NCBI RefSeq assembly: GCF_024323335.1
Contig: NC_066579.1
Location: forward strand, 358,291,417-358,355,416
Source of the DNA: Lathyrus oleraceus
Taxonomy: Eukaryota; Streptophyta; Magnoliopsida; Fabales; Fabaceae
Direction of reading: 5' to 3'
DNA: 64,000 nt
Shown: positions 1 to 10,044 of the stretch, piece after piece
Position numbering within the stretch: position 1 is the first letter of the stretch
Layout: every line of letters begins with the position of its first letter
Translations under genes and position numbers: made by a program
The notes under the pieces: model-generated
The model's input: the letters and a program-made list of their open reading frames with translations, nothing else
Databases searched by the model: none
What the model was told of the DNA's origin: nothing

Positions 1-330
1 TTTGTACTTTAATAATATATGTAAACAATTTAGTATGTAACCAAATTAATTTATTAATATTATGTGTAAACAATGTAATGAGTATTTAAGAAAAAATATA
101 TTTTCTCCTTGCTTATGTTTATCAACTGAGGGGTAGATGGCGCTAGTTTTAAAAATATAAAAAAGCTATTGATGGGGATCCAAGCAATGACCATTTCAAC
201 TATTCACTCGGTTATTTTAAAACTTATGGGTAAAATAGAAGTTTTTCATGACGTTCTTTGTTACCTCGCCTCTGTAACCGAGGTTAAATAAACTTCACGT
301 CTGAGGTTAAATGTGTTTTTTGTAGTAGTG
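1..330. mobile_element. CACTA transposon terminus (fragment, runs off window)
   Basis: The segment ends at 316-330 in a run of T followed by GTAGTAGTG, the reverse complement of the CACTAC terminus used by plant CACTA (En/Spm) elements. Just inside lie motifs (about 245-299: TTCATGACG, then TTACCTCG, then CCGAGGTTAA) that match, inverted, the first 80 bases of the element at 10045. The two therefore belong to the same family. The other end lies outside the window, so no target-site duplication can be tested. No coding sequence is visible. Confidence 0.6.
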
Positions 331-339
331 ATTTATAGG

Positions 340-600
340 CTAGAGGTTGGTTCAAAAATGAATTTCAAATAAATGACGTCTATGACAATCTAATCGATTG
401 ACACATGTTCACAATCAATTAGAAATTTCAAATATAATCGATTGTAGGTTTTCAAAAGGAAGGAAAAGATATCTAGTTGTTGTATATCATTAAGACAGTG
501 TTCTACTCGCTTGTGACTCAATTTTGAAATGAGCTAATCGATTGGACAAAAGTCTCAATCGATTAGATAAGTCAAAATTTTGTATATAGCAGTTTTGACA
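340..600. repeat. Interspersed AATCGATT-type repeat region
   Basis: Several copies of AATCGATTG or its near-palindromic variants occur at about 392, 412, 435, 537 and 568, separated by unrelated AT-rich sequence. Such motifs are common in legume LTR retrotransposon leaders and LTRs, but no boundary or coding sequence assigns this stretch to a family. The following DNA (600-1480) is AT-rich and I see no gene in it. Confidence 0.3.
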
Positions 601-1478
601 GTTTCTAATTCATCTGGCACAACTTCAATATGTTTTTGAAAATATTTTCTTTAGTAAAAACAATTTGAAAATATATTTTAGTGTGTGTGCGCTTTAGCCA
701 TGCACTTTTACAATAAAGTCATTTTGCTTTACAATTTGTTCATTCACTACTAAATTAGGAGGGTCCTAAATACTTCAAAATTTTGCCCGATATTTCTCTT
801 TTGTTGACACTTGCTTTAGTAGCTTGAGATGAAACTTTAGTTACATTCTATTTGATTGTCATTATCAGATAGTCAAGTTATATCAAACCCTAATGAATAG
901 GTTTGCATCTTTATGGACTTAACGGTTCATGGTTGGCTTATCATAAGATATTAGTTGTCATCATAAAAAATTGATGTCCTTGTTAAAAACATATCACCTA
1001 CAAAATAAGGTTCCACATCTTTTTGAATTTTCCCTTTCTTTAGGCGGTAGGGCAAAGTTTCTTTAGGCAGTAGGGCAAAGTCTAGGAATTATTTTGTTAT
1101 GATATGACACACTGAAAGAGCTCTAACCTGTATCGTGAGAGGTTGGTCTTTAGTTTCTTGAGTGATTTGCTTGTCTTTTTGTTTGACATGTTTTTATGTT
1201 GACTTTTATTTTTATTTTATTTTTCGATAATGCTCTATATACTTCTTGTGCTTCAAAATTATTTGTATTTTAGTGATTTTCACATTTATAATTAATATAT
1301 TTTGCTATTTTAAAAAACAAATTCTTAAAAAAATAGTTTTTTACGGATTTTTTTTAGAAATCTAGATCCATAATAATATTTCTTTTTATTAAGAAAATCA
1401 ACTTCAAAATTTGAAGAGAATTCTAGTAGTGTGATGTCATATGAATTCTAAAATTAGTTTTTTTCATCATCGATCACT

Positions 1479-1479
<1 letters not shown>

Positions 1480-1510
<31 letters not shown>

Positions 1511-1511
1511 T
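1480..1511. repeat. (TTTA)n microsatellite
   Basis: About eight uninterrupted TTTA units, followed by a degenerate continuation (TGTATTTG). Confidence 0.9.
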
Positions 1512-1818
1512 GTATTTGTATGTTTCTATTGTTTACCATGAGAGGTTAAAATAAAAAATTTAAAATTTAAATTTTAATAAAAAAATAACAATGACCTTTG
1601 ATGATCATAAAAAAAAATTGAGATATTTATCAAAGTTAAGTAATATATGGAAAGAAGGAAATAATCAAATATATAATACATTGATGTACATTAGACACAT
1701 TTAAAAATAATTACAATTTTAGGAATGTTTTAGTACCACTTCTAACTTGTAAAAGATATTTATTCCTTTATAAAGTATCAAACAATTTTCTATTTATTAC
1801 ATGCAAATGAGGAAAAAT

Positions 1819-2094
1819 ATGGCTCTAACTCAAAGTTTTTTATATACTTTGATCATATTTATTTGCCTTTATCTAGTTATAACCAACGGTGCTAAACGTA
1901 ATTTTTCTCACAATTTTTAATTTATCTTATACATATTATATTTCAACATATTTTCATAAAGTTTCATCTCTTTTTATTTATTTGATATCGCAGATTATAT
2001 CATCTGCGAGACAGACGACAATTGTCCAATACCTATGTGCATTCCTCCTATACTCCCCAAGTGCATTAGTGGTAAATGTATGTGCATTACATAA
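1819..2094 (+). CDS. Nodule-specific cysteine-rich (NCR) peptide, two exons
   Basis: Exon 1 (1819-1897) encodes a hydrophobic signal peptide beginning MALTQSF; exon 2 (1994-2094) encodes the mature peptide; the intron is GT..AG and splits a codon after its first base. The product is 59 residues. Six cysteines in the mature part have the spacing C-x5-C-x4-C-x7-C-x4-C-x-C, the six-cysteine NCR type. In IRLC legumes such peptides are secreted into symbiosomes of nodule cells, where they drive bacteroid differentiation; that role is known for the family and inferred here. An upstream in-frame ATG exists at 1801, but the start at 1819 aligns with the only start of the paralogue at 18510 (both follow a run of A then TATG). 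The mature peptide is near neutral (one Glu and two Asp against a few Lys), unlike its basic paralogue. A defensin-like peptide expressed elsewhere is the alternative. Confidence 0.88.
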
Positions 2095-3110
2095 CAACTT
2101 ATTGGAAAAATAATAGTAGTAATATGTTATTTGTAACAATATAATGATTTTCATTATAAGTCATAATGTTTGTACTCTATAATATCTCTTACACTTTTGT
2201 TTATGTTTCTTTGAGATTTCAATTTCTTTGATAAGTTCAAATGTCTATTACATGATTTAATGAATAAAGATAATTATGTAAATTTATTGGCTTTACTGTA
2301 TTTGTGTTTCTTAATCAATCTCATTTGACATTTGTTTGGACATGATATAAAGTAGAAGTTAATATTTAGAAGTTAATATTTTGACCTTTCTTGATTCAAC
2401 ACATTGGACAACTTTTTTTCCAACAAATTTCGACTGTTGGTAAAATATCATCTAATGTGGCACCCACGCTAATGTAAAAGAAGACTTAACACTGATTTTT
2501 TTACATATAACACTAATTTTGGTTTTAAATCGATATAAATAGTGCATTTTTAAATCACATATCTAGAATATAACATCTAATATGAGAAATATCATACCAA
2601 TAATTGGTCTAATGATAATTAACGCTTAATTTAGTAGAAAAACCACATGTTGATCCCCCACAACTACGATCGAAAAGAAAATAAAACAATTTGATATTAA
2701 AATTGATTCTCAAATCAAATTAATCGGTCCAATGGACCAGTTAGTAATGATGAAAAAACAAGAGAAATAAAATAGGTGTTGAATGTTGAGAATCAACACC
2801 CATTTTTATATAAAAAAGTAATGAATATACACATTTAACACCGTTTTTAAAAAACAATGGGTGTTAAATATCTGTTTTTTTATTTAAAAAGTATTTTTGT
2901 TGTTTCTTCTCGCATCCAACTTTTAATAGCTATTGGCAATATGTGATTGTACCTTTAAGGCTAAGTAACTATCATAATGGCTTTACTAACTGACTATAAT
3001 AAAATTTGTAACTAACCAAGACATGCTAAATAACATCTATTGACTCATTCAATTGTTTATTATCATGTTTCAACATCTTCCCATAAGTTATGAGTTGGTA
3101 TATACCTATC
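2095..3110. other. AT-rich intergenic DNA
   Basis: No gene is visible. Around 2770-2870 short inverted motifs (GTGTTGA.., AACACC, GGGTGTTAA) recur and might be remains of a small inverted-repeat element, but no convincing terminal repeats or target-site duplication can be placed. Confidence 0.4.
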
Positions 3111-3114
3111 ATCT

Positions 3115-3703
3115 TCAATTTGAGGAAAAAAGTGTGAAGTGGTTGAGGAAGAAATGATTTTGTAGAGAAATATGACAATTGGTCTTTGGATTTGACTAGT
3201 AAAAGCTTCATAACTCATGTTGCTTGTTTCTCTCTCATAATGTGGTTGTCAATCTCAAGATTTTTTGGAAGATCGGATTTTTTACAATAGGCAAAGCACT
3301 CTCATTACCACAGTAGATGATAGGTGTTTTTATGCATTTGACTAGAGATCTTTCAAAAGATATAACAATCATTGTAATTCACATGTATAGCGGATGCAAG
3401 TGCACAATATTCAACTTCTGATGAATATCTTGAATTCTTATTTTCTTTTTGGTTCTCCATGATATCAATGACTTTCCAAGGAAGAACCGTTGCCCTAAAT
3501 TTTTTGTCATGGTAGCCCGCGTAATTTACAATTAAGTGTCCATTCAACTAGATTGTTAAGTCCTTATGAAACATGATTCCTCGACCTAAACATGTTTTAA
3601 GATATTTGAGAATTCTACAAGTTGCATTGAAGTGAGTCATGGTAGGATTTAGTAAGCATTGCATCAGTGTTGGGTAAAAAATGTTATGTTAGGTCTTTCA
3701 TAT
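3115..3703 (-). pseudogene. Copia reverse transcriptase/RNase H fragment, 3' part
   Basis: Read on the - strand from 3703 down, degraded translation shows the end of Copia reverse transcriptase and RNase H: MTHFNATCRILKYLK (the conserved HF.A..RILRYLK segment), then DKKFRATV, then SRYSSEVEYCALASA (the SRSSAEAEYRALA motif), and at about 3211-3100 KSKDQL..STKSFLPQPL, the ending typical of Copia polyproteins (adjacent part of the RNase H domain). In-frame stops and shifts show it is dead. It continues at 8612, on the far side of the CACTA element that split it. Confidence 0.8.
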
Positions 3704-3724
3704 ATGCACTACGCCAAAAACTGG

Positions 3725-4090
3725 AATAGACAGCGCACCTTAGAGGGCGCTTTCTTAAAAAAGCGCACTCTAAAGTGAAGAGAAAAAATAAGGAGCGAAC
3801 AACTGGAATAGACAACGCACTTTAGAGGGCGCTTTTGTAACAAAGCGCCCTCTAAAGTGAAGCGAAAAAATAATGAGGAAATGGAGGGACACCAATAGAG
3901 GGCGCGTTTATGAAAGCGCCCTCTAAGGGTACCCTTAGAGGGCGCTTTTAAAAAAACGCTCTCTAAGTCCATGTACATTTCCAGTTTATAAGGCGCTTTT
4001 GGAAAGCCTTAGAGAGCGCTTTTAGAAGCGCCCTCTTAGGCCCCCTTTAGAGGGCGCTTTTTTTACACAAGCGCCCTCTAAGGTCCCCTT
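3725..4090. repeat. Left subterminal palindromic repeat array of the CACTA element
   Basis: At least six hairpin-capable units: AGAGGGCGCTTT, a 6-12 base spacer, then AAGCGCCCTCTAA or a one-base variant, at about 3742-3776, 3826-3860, 3896-3926, 3941-3966, 4008-4040 and 4051-4082. Subterminal repeats of this kind bind the DNA-binding transposon protein in known CACTA elements; that function is inferred here. Confidence 0.85.
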
Positions 4091-4139
4091 TAGTAAACAT
4101 TAAAATTATAACATATACTGCATGTCTCTTTATTTTCCC

Positions 4140-4784
4140 TCTCTATATGCTATTTCGTTTACGTAACTGGGTTTTCTCTCTACTGCGATTACTCTCTACT
4201 ACGATTACTCTCGTCCTCCGTTCGTTCTCCCTCCCTCACCGTCGTCGTCGCCGTCGCCTTTTTCTGCTACTGCGTTCACGTTCACTGAGTTATCTGCGTC
4301 CACCGTCGCTGTTCACTTTCTTCTCCATCGTTACCGTCACCTTGAAGGTATTTCTCTCAATAGTTTGTATTTTCAGGTGTTTGATTAGGGCATTTTCTAA
4401 ACTGAGTTTTACATTTTGTGCATTATGTTGATTAATGTTGTTTAGGGCAAACGAGCACTATATGGTGTTCATGAGCACCTTGTTGTAAGGTTTTTTATTT
4501 CTGATTGAAAACTGATGTCATTTGGAGTGTGTTTGAGCTTGTGCTTGGAAGTTTGATGATTATGGATGCAAGTTTGTTCATGTTCCAAACACCATAAGTT
4601 TGCATTGGTCTTTTGTATGCAGTAGGTGTGTGTGAGTTTGTATTCAATAATGATGAAAAAAAGAGAGAGTTTAGATTGTTGTAACATGAGAGAAATGGAA
4701 GGTATATGAATGTGTTTTTTGTGTAGCTTCACGAATATGGTCATTGTCTTACTTGGGTCTTATTGAATCATTTCTATATTACAG
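4140..4784 (+). other. Probable 5' leader and leader intron of the CACTA-borne gene
   Basis: A pyrimidine-rich stretch (4140-4345: CTCTCTAC, CCGTCGTCGTCGCCG) looks like a plant 5' UTR. A possible donor is at 4348 (TTGAAG then GTATTT), and an acceptor (ATATTACAG) lies at 4776-4784, six bases before the ATG chosen for the gene. Frames open in the leader are arginine- or leucine-rich and without recognisable domain, so I do not call them genes. Confidence 0.45.
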
Positions 4785-4789
4785 ATAAA

Positions 4790-7700
4790 ATGGCTAGTAA
4801 CCAAGACGATACCCATGACGCGAGTGGATCACGTAACAATGTTGAAAAAGAAATCAAACGAGGATTGACTGTTATGAAGTCAATCATTCGTGCAAGAGAC
4901 AAGGGTGAAAAATTCGAAGTACATTGGAGTGCTGAAGACCAACTAATTGAGCCTAACGGTTCAATGTTGGCAAGTTACATTGGTTTCTTTGTTCGACAAC
5001 ATATTCCGATTACATGTGATAATTGGAGAAGTCCGGAATTGAAGGTTGGCAAAGAAAAAATATGGTCCGAGATACAGGTACTTACCATATATTGTTATAT
5101 GTTTTTTTTGTTGACTATTTGTTGACCATATATTGTTATAATATTACTTATAATAACACACTCCATGTGTATGTTTTTTAGAGATCCTTTCACATCGATG
5201 AAAGCCGGCAAAAATATTGTATTCAATTGGCCGGAAAAAGACTCCGAGGATTTCGATCCTTTTTGTCCAACAAATTTCTCAAGGATGAGGAAGGAAAATT
5301 TGTTGAAGCAAAACGGCCAATGAAGTATGCGAAGATTATTTCAGCCGAAGAATGGGATAACTTTGTCGCCAAACGAAGAAACGAAAAATTCCATGTAATG
5401 TCTATTAATTATGGTATTATACAATTGTTAAGTTACTTGGTTCTGATATGCCTTAAACTTTTTTATCCAGGAAGTAAGCGACAAAAATCGGAAAAGGGCA
5501 TCAAAACCCGCGTATCCGTACAAAAAAGGGCGTACGGGATATGCACGGTTACAACAAAGAATTGTGAGTATATTCAAATGCTATGAGCTTATACATTGTC
5601 ACAATATGTTATAATTGATGATCTTATAATCTGATTCAATGTGTAGCTAGCCGAGGAGAAAAGTGACGCAACATCTCTTCCGGAGCACGTATTGTGGAAG
5701 GCTGCTCGGGTTGGGAAGGATGGGGCTGTCGTTGAAGTGGTTCAAAATGTTTATGACGAATGTGTAAGTATATGTAACATTATTTCTTTAATTATATCGA
5801 AAATTTTGTTAGACATATAATTTATTTTTAATCTCCTCTAATAATATTTCAGGAGACTTTATCCCAAACCTTACCTTCAACCGAGGTCCAGGATTGCAGG
5901 AGCGTACTTAGTCGAGTACTAAATGTTCCTGAGTATTCCGGTCGTGTGAGGGGTAAGGGTTTTGGTGTGACTCCGTCGTCATTTTATAAAAAACCAAAAA
6001 CAAAAAATCCTACCAACAAAGAGGTGATGGAGACCTTGACGGAGTTAAGGGCACAAGTACTCGAACTGCAAAAGGAGAATGCAAGGTATAGAGAGGAAAG
6101 GTGCGGTTCCGAGGCAAAAGATACTAGTGACCGAGCTAGTATCAATTGTCAACCGAAATTTCCCGAGGTAATTATATATGTTATTATGAAATTAAAATAA
6201 CACTTTTTTACTTGACACATATACACGTTAACAATAACATTTATTATTGGTTTAGGGCATTACACCTTGTCAGCTGTATCTATCGTCACCAACTTATCGC
6301 ATGGTTGGCAAGGGAAAAGTGCACAACACTTCGGGTGAATTACTTCACCATAATCCCCTCCCGGTGGCATATATGAAAGTTTCGGTTGACCTTGTATTAG
6401 ATACGGACGCGCTTCTACCATTACCTGACGTTGTTTCAGAGACAACGTTGATGCGAGATGCAGTCGGATCCTTTGTTGGATGGCCGTCAGATCTAATTTT
6501 CCCAGATGCCGAGGTATATATGTTCTAAATGATTATGAATATTTAGTATTCACATTTCAATTCAGCTACAATTATGATATTTAATCAATCCTTATTATAT
6601 GGTAATGTTAGACTCCTACAAGACCCACACATAAAGCTGGTAAAGGGATTTCAAGACGCATCGAGTCGGTTGCATCTCAAAAAGAGGTACAAATATATAT
6701 ACCCATTGAATTATATACGCAACGATTCTGTTGCATCACAAAAAGTCATGATTTAATTTATATGAATTTTTAGGTTCCCGGTCGAAAGTTGAAAAAAGCT
6801 GGTAAGGATATTCCAACGACGTCCGGGACAAAATCTCAAATTATGATGCGTCTTGAGAAAATGGTGGAAGAGTCAGATATTATGCAAGGCACCATCCGTA
6901 GTGTAGATATTGATGAAGGTGTTTTCGGAATTGCTCATTCCGAAATAATTCCAAAGGAGGACATGCAACAACTTTTTGAACACGAAGAATTGGGCATCGC
7001 TGTCATTCATACATACATATGGTACTCTGATCAATCTATTATTTACTTAGTTGAACAATTTATTTACACATTTCAATGAGTAGTCTAATGTTTATTATGT
7101 TTCTATTTAAGGTATATGTATGACACATTGATGCGGGAAACTGAATTGTGTAACCGATTCAATTTTATTGCTGCTTCCCGTATCAACACAACGTTAATAA
7201 CGAAAAATCCAACATCCGTAAAGAATGAACTAGTCGATAGATTCATGGCGGCCGGCGATAATACTACACCCAGTTTGTATTTTTTACTGTTTAATTCTGG
7301 CAACGGGTTAGATTTTCTTTCTAATAATTTCATTCTAATCTATGTATATCTTTTACGTAGAAAATTTTTATGCATCTAAATTTTTGTTTTATTTTACAGT
7401 GGTCACTGGGTGTTGGTTGCTATGGATCTTTCGAGACTAATGGTGTATTATCTCGATTCGTTATCGGGTGATTGGAGTAAATATCCGAGTATGAAGAAGA
7501 CGGTTGACGCGTAAGTGAAATTCCCCTAAATATTCGTGTGTATTTGTATATTTAATTATGTCTGTCAGATTGATCTCAATATACGTTTTTATTTTGTTAG
7601 GGCAATACTAAAATTTAGATCGAAAAAGAATTATCGTAATAGGAAGGACATTACCTGGGTCAGAGTTCAGGTATATATTAAGTTTCTTATTTTTGCTTAT

Positions 7701-8065
7701 AATAGTGTTTGTTTTTTGCTTATAATAGTGTTTGTAAGAAATTAACTATATATATATTGTTTGTTTGTTTTTCTGTGTAGTGTCCTCAGCAAAACAATTC
7801 GGTCGATTGCGGATTTTTTGTATTGAGATTTATGAGAGATATCATTGCGTTGAATCGTATAGACATCCCAAAAATGGTATGGAATAATAACTTAGGGTTT
7901 ATTTTAATATTATCGGATATTTCATCTAATTTGTTACTAAATCATGAATATGTTTTATTCTCTTAATTGTAGTACTTTGACGAATACAAATCTTACTCAA
8001 GAGCTCATTTGGATGAAATGAAGGATGAATTGTGTCAATTCATTATTGATCAAAGAATCATATAG
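4790..8065 (+). CDS. Transposase-24-like / Ulp1 (C48) cysteine protease fusion protein carried by CACTA element
   Basis: Thirteen exons joined at GT..AG sites give one uninterrupted frame of 723 codons: 4790-5077, 5182-5394, 5471-5563, 5647-5763, 5853-6167, 6256-6513, 6612-6686, 6774-7021, 7112-7306, 7400-7510, 7601-7670, 7781-7876, 7973-8065. Residues about 1-240 resemble the plant transposase-24 (PttA/En-Spm) family: NWRSPELKVGKEKIW, RSFHIDESRQKYC, then LPEHVLWKAARVGKDG. A coiled coil follows (about 294-322, LTELRAQVLELQKEN). The C-terminal quarter is a Ulp1-like SUMO-protease fold with the triad in order: His603 (GGHWVLVAM), Asp620 (YYLDSL), a Gln at 664/665 and Cys671 (SVDCGFF). The start follows a plausible leader intron. 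By family, the N-terminal part would bind transposon DNA and the C-terminal part would cleave SUMO-like conjugates; both roles are inferred. Absence of any stop or frameshift across 13 exons argues for recent constraint or recent insertion. Confidence 0.82.
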
Positions 8066-8309
8066 GTTGTAGTTGTTGTACATATATGTATGGAATGTTG
8101 TTGTACATGCATGAATATCAATATATTAATGTTGTATATATGGAGGATAAATATTGTATATAAATGGATTCATGTTGTATATATCAATGGATTAATGGTG
8201 TATAACATTGGATTAAAGGATGAAATCAATATGAATTTTACACTTTTGCAGCATGCACAGGTTCCCAATTAAATACCCACTGTTTTTTAAACAATTTTTT
8301 TAAAAATAA

Positions 8310-8600
8310 CTAACACTTTAGAGGGCGCTTTCTGTAGGAAGCGCCCTCTAAACACTTTACATTGACAACTTTAGAGGGCGCTTTTTCCAAAAAGCGCCCT
8401 CTAAGGTGGCCCTTTATGGACCACTCCAGAGGGCGCTTTTTTCTGAAAGCGCACTATAATATGGCCCTTAAAGGGCCACTTTAGAGAGCGCTTTCTCCAG
8501 GAAAACAAAGCGTTGTCTTTACCTATGTCAGCGCCACTTTAGAGGGCGCTTAAAAGCGCTGTTATAGGCCAAAATAAGCGCCCTCTTTTCCCTTATTTTG
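8310..8600. repeat. Right subterminal palindromic repeat array of the CACTA element
   Basis: Five further copies of the AGAGGGCGCTTT..AAGCGCCCTCT palindrome at about 8314-8348, 8366-8403, 8428-8456, 8482-8506 and 8540-8588, with the same arm sequence as the left array. The last unit abuts the right terminus. One arm reads GCGCACTATAAT, a diverged copy. Confidence 0.85.
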
Positions 8601-8611
8601 GCGTAGTGATG

Positions 8612-8745
8612 CCTACAAGCCTTCTATATGAAAGAATGTCTTGGGATGAAGCAATTGAGTCTTAATGGAGTTTGATTGAAGGATTTGATACATGCTTAGG
8701 GTTGTTTACCTTGTTCATCTAAAGGACACTAGTTGAATATGTCTT
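8612..8745 (-). pseudogene. Copia reverse transcriptase fragment, 5' part of the split copy
   Basis: On the - strand this reads DSIASSQDILSYRRLVG, the conserved Copia reverse transcriptase D...YRRLVG motif. The motif runs up to the right edge of the CACTA insertion; the - strand frame resumes beyond the left edge near 3703. One in-frame stop precedes the motif. Further right (8745-8960) the DNA is A-rich and uninformative. Confidence 0.7.
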
Positions 8746-8961
8746 CTAAGGTTGGTCCGAAGGAGCCACAATAGGTGATTTAGTAGCACTGCATTAGATA
8801 AAAAAATAAAACAAAAACAAAACTAAAAAGATAAAGAATTGGAAACAAAATTTAAGAAGAAACAAAAATAACTAATTAAAAAAATATATTTACAATTGAA
8901 AACAAAAATAAAAATAAAAAAACAAAAGTAAACGTTGCACAAGCGTCGCTTTGTGGAAATC

Positions 8962-9870
8962 GTCAACAGTCCCCGACAACGACGCAAAAAACTTGATGAC
9001 TTCTCAGCAAGTGTACCGATAATATCGCAGTAATAAAAAATATCAAATTCACGGGGACTGCTATTTAACAATATAATATTGTGCAATACATAGAAAATAC
9101 TAAATTGGGGGGAGGAGGTCGAGTTTTAATTGCGAAAAAAAATCAAGTGTGCTAACAATAATATGAAAGCAGCTAGGTTATGTACATAATCCCTTATTCT
9201 CTATGTTGACGTTTGATGTATTACATGAATGATATCATCCATATACACCCACGACGAATTAACAAAATCGGTATAACCAATCCCTTGGTGTATAACTCAC
9301 TAATATGTACTCGGAGTTTTCTATCCCTAGTCCACCAGCGTAAGCAAGATTAGGCAATACAATAGAACGTTAATTCCTAAGGCACTACTCGGAGTTTCCT
9401 ATCCCTACTCCACCAGCGTAAGCACAATAATTGTCTTAGATCCAACACATAAACTAATGGTCAATATTCCCTATGTGTCGAAAATCAGATTAAAAGAGTA
9501 TCTCACATAAAAAACATTAAGAACAAGGTACAATTGAATAGAATTATATATCAAATTATTCATGCAATATCAAATCAAACATATGTCCCAATAATATCAA
9601 AATAAGTTCATCAAACACAACCTAACGTAAAGAGAATTAGCTACTCATAGTGCAAATTACAATACCAAAATCAAATAAGAAGGTTGCATAAGAAATTCCT
9701 TGAAGAACTGACCTCCAATGGCTTCAAATGCTCTCAAATATCTCATTTGGTGTTGTAAACCCTTCCTTCACGTGTACCATAGGGAGAGAACACCCATATA
9801 AAAAAATATATGAATCTAGATAAGTGATAGGTCAATGACCTTGCCTGGTGTCTGGATCTAAGCTCACCAT
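8962..9870 (-). mobile_element. LTR retrotransposon end with tRNA-Asp-type primer-binding site
   Basis: The + strand sequence TCCCCGACAACGACGCA (8970-8986) closely matches the 3' end of plant tRNA-Asp (CCCCGGCAACGGCGCCA), so its reverse complement is a decayed primer-binding site of a - strand LTR element. The DNA to its right is then the 5' LTR, including the AAACTTGATGAC and AAGTGTACCGATAATATCGC stretch next to the site. The outer LTR end and the internal region cannot be placed. Primer sites of this type are common in Ty3/gypsy elements. Confidence 0.55.
9309..9424. repeat. 38-bp direct repeat pair inside the LTR
   Basis: Two near-identical 38-bp copies beginning ACTCGGAGTTT and ending CACCAGCGTAAGCA (9309-9346 and 9387-9424), separated by 40 bases. 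Confidence 0.85.
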
Positions 9871-10044
9871 ATGCATTCTTTTATGAATTATACAATGCAA
9901 TCCCTTTCAAAATCAAAGTTTAGTCTCATACCTAAGCTTGACTCATACTTAGTTACTCGTCACTTACGCAAACTCCTCAATGTTGGACACTTTCCTGGTC
10001 AAAATAAAAGAAGTGTGGTGCTCCACAATAAAAAAACAAAGAGA

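Larger units (their letters stand above)
3707..8608. mobile_element. Complete CACTA (En/Spm-type) DNA transposon, 4.9 kb
   Basis: Both ends are present: CACTACGCCAAAAA at 3707 and its inverse, ..TTTGGCGTAGTG, ending at 8608. A 3-bp direct duplication ATG flanks it (3704-3706 and 8609-8611), as expected for this superfamily. Subterminal regions are packed with palindromic copies of an AGAGGGCGCTTTT / AAAGCGCCCTCT motif. The only coding content is one multi-exon + strand gene (4790-8065) with a transposase-24-like region and a Ulp1-like protease. No homologue of the large TNPD/transposase-21 protein that catalyses CACTA transposition is visible, so movement presumably needs a partner element. 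The insertion site is inside an older Copia fragment. Confidence 0.9.

Noticed and set aside
1889..2113. 74-residue + strand open frame starting in the NCR intron
   Set aside because: It covers the NCR intron and the second exon in a different frame; the spliced frame gives a signal peptide and six correctly spaced cysteines.
4147..4431. 94-residue Arg/Leu-rich frame
   Set aside because: It falls in the pyrimidine-rich leader of the CACTA gene and crosses a likely splice donor; composition reflects CT/CGT-rich DNA.
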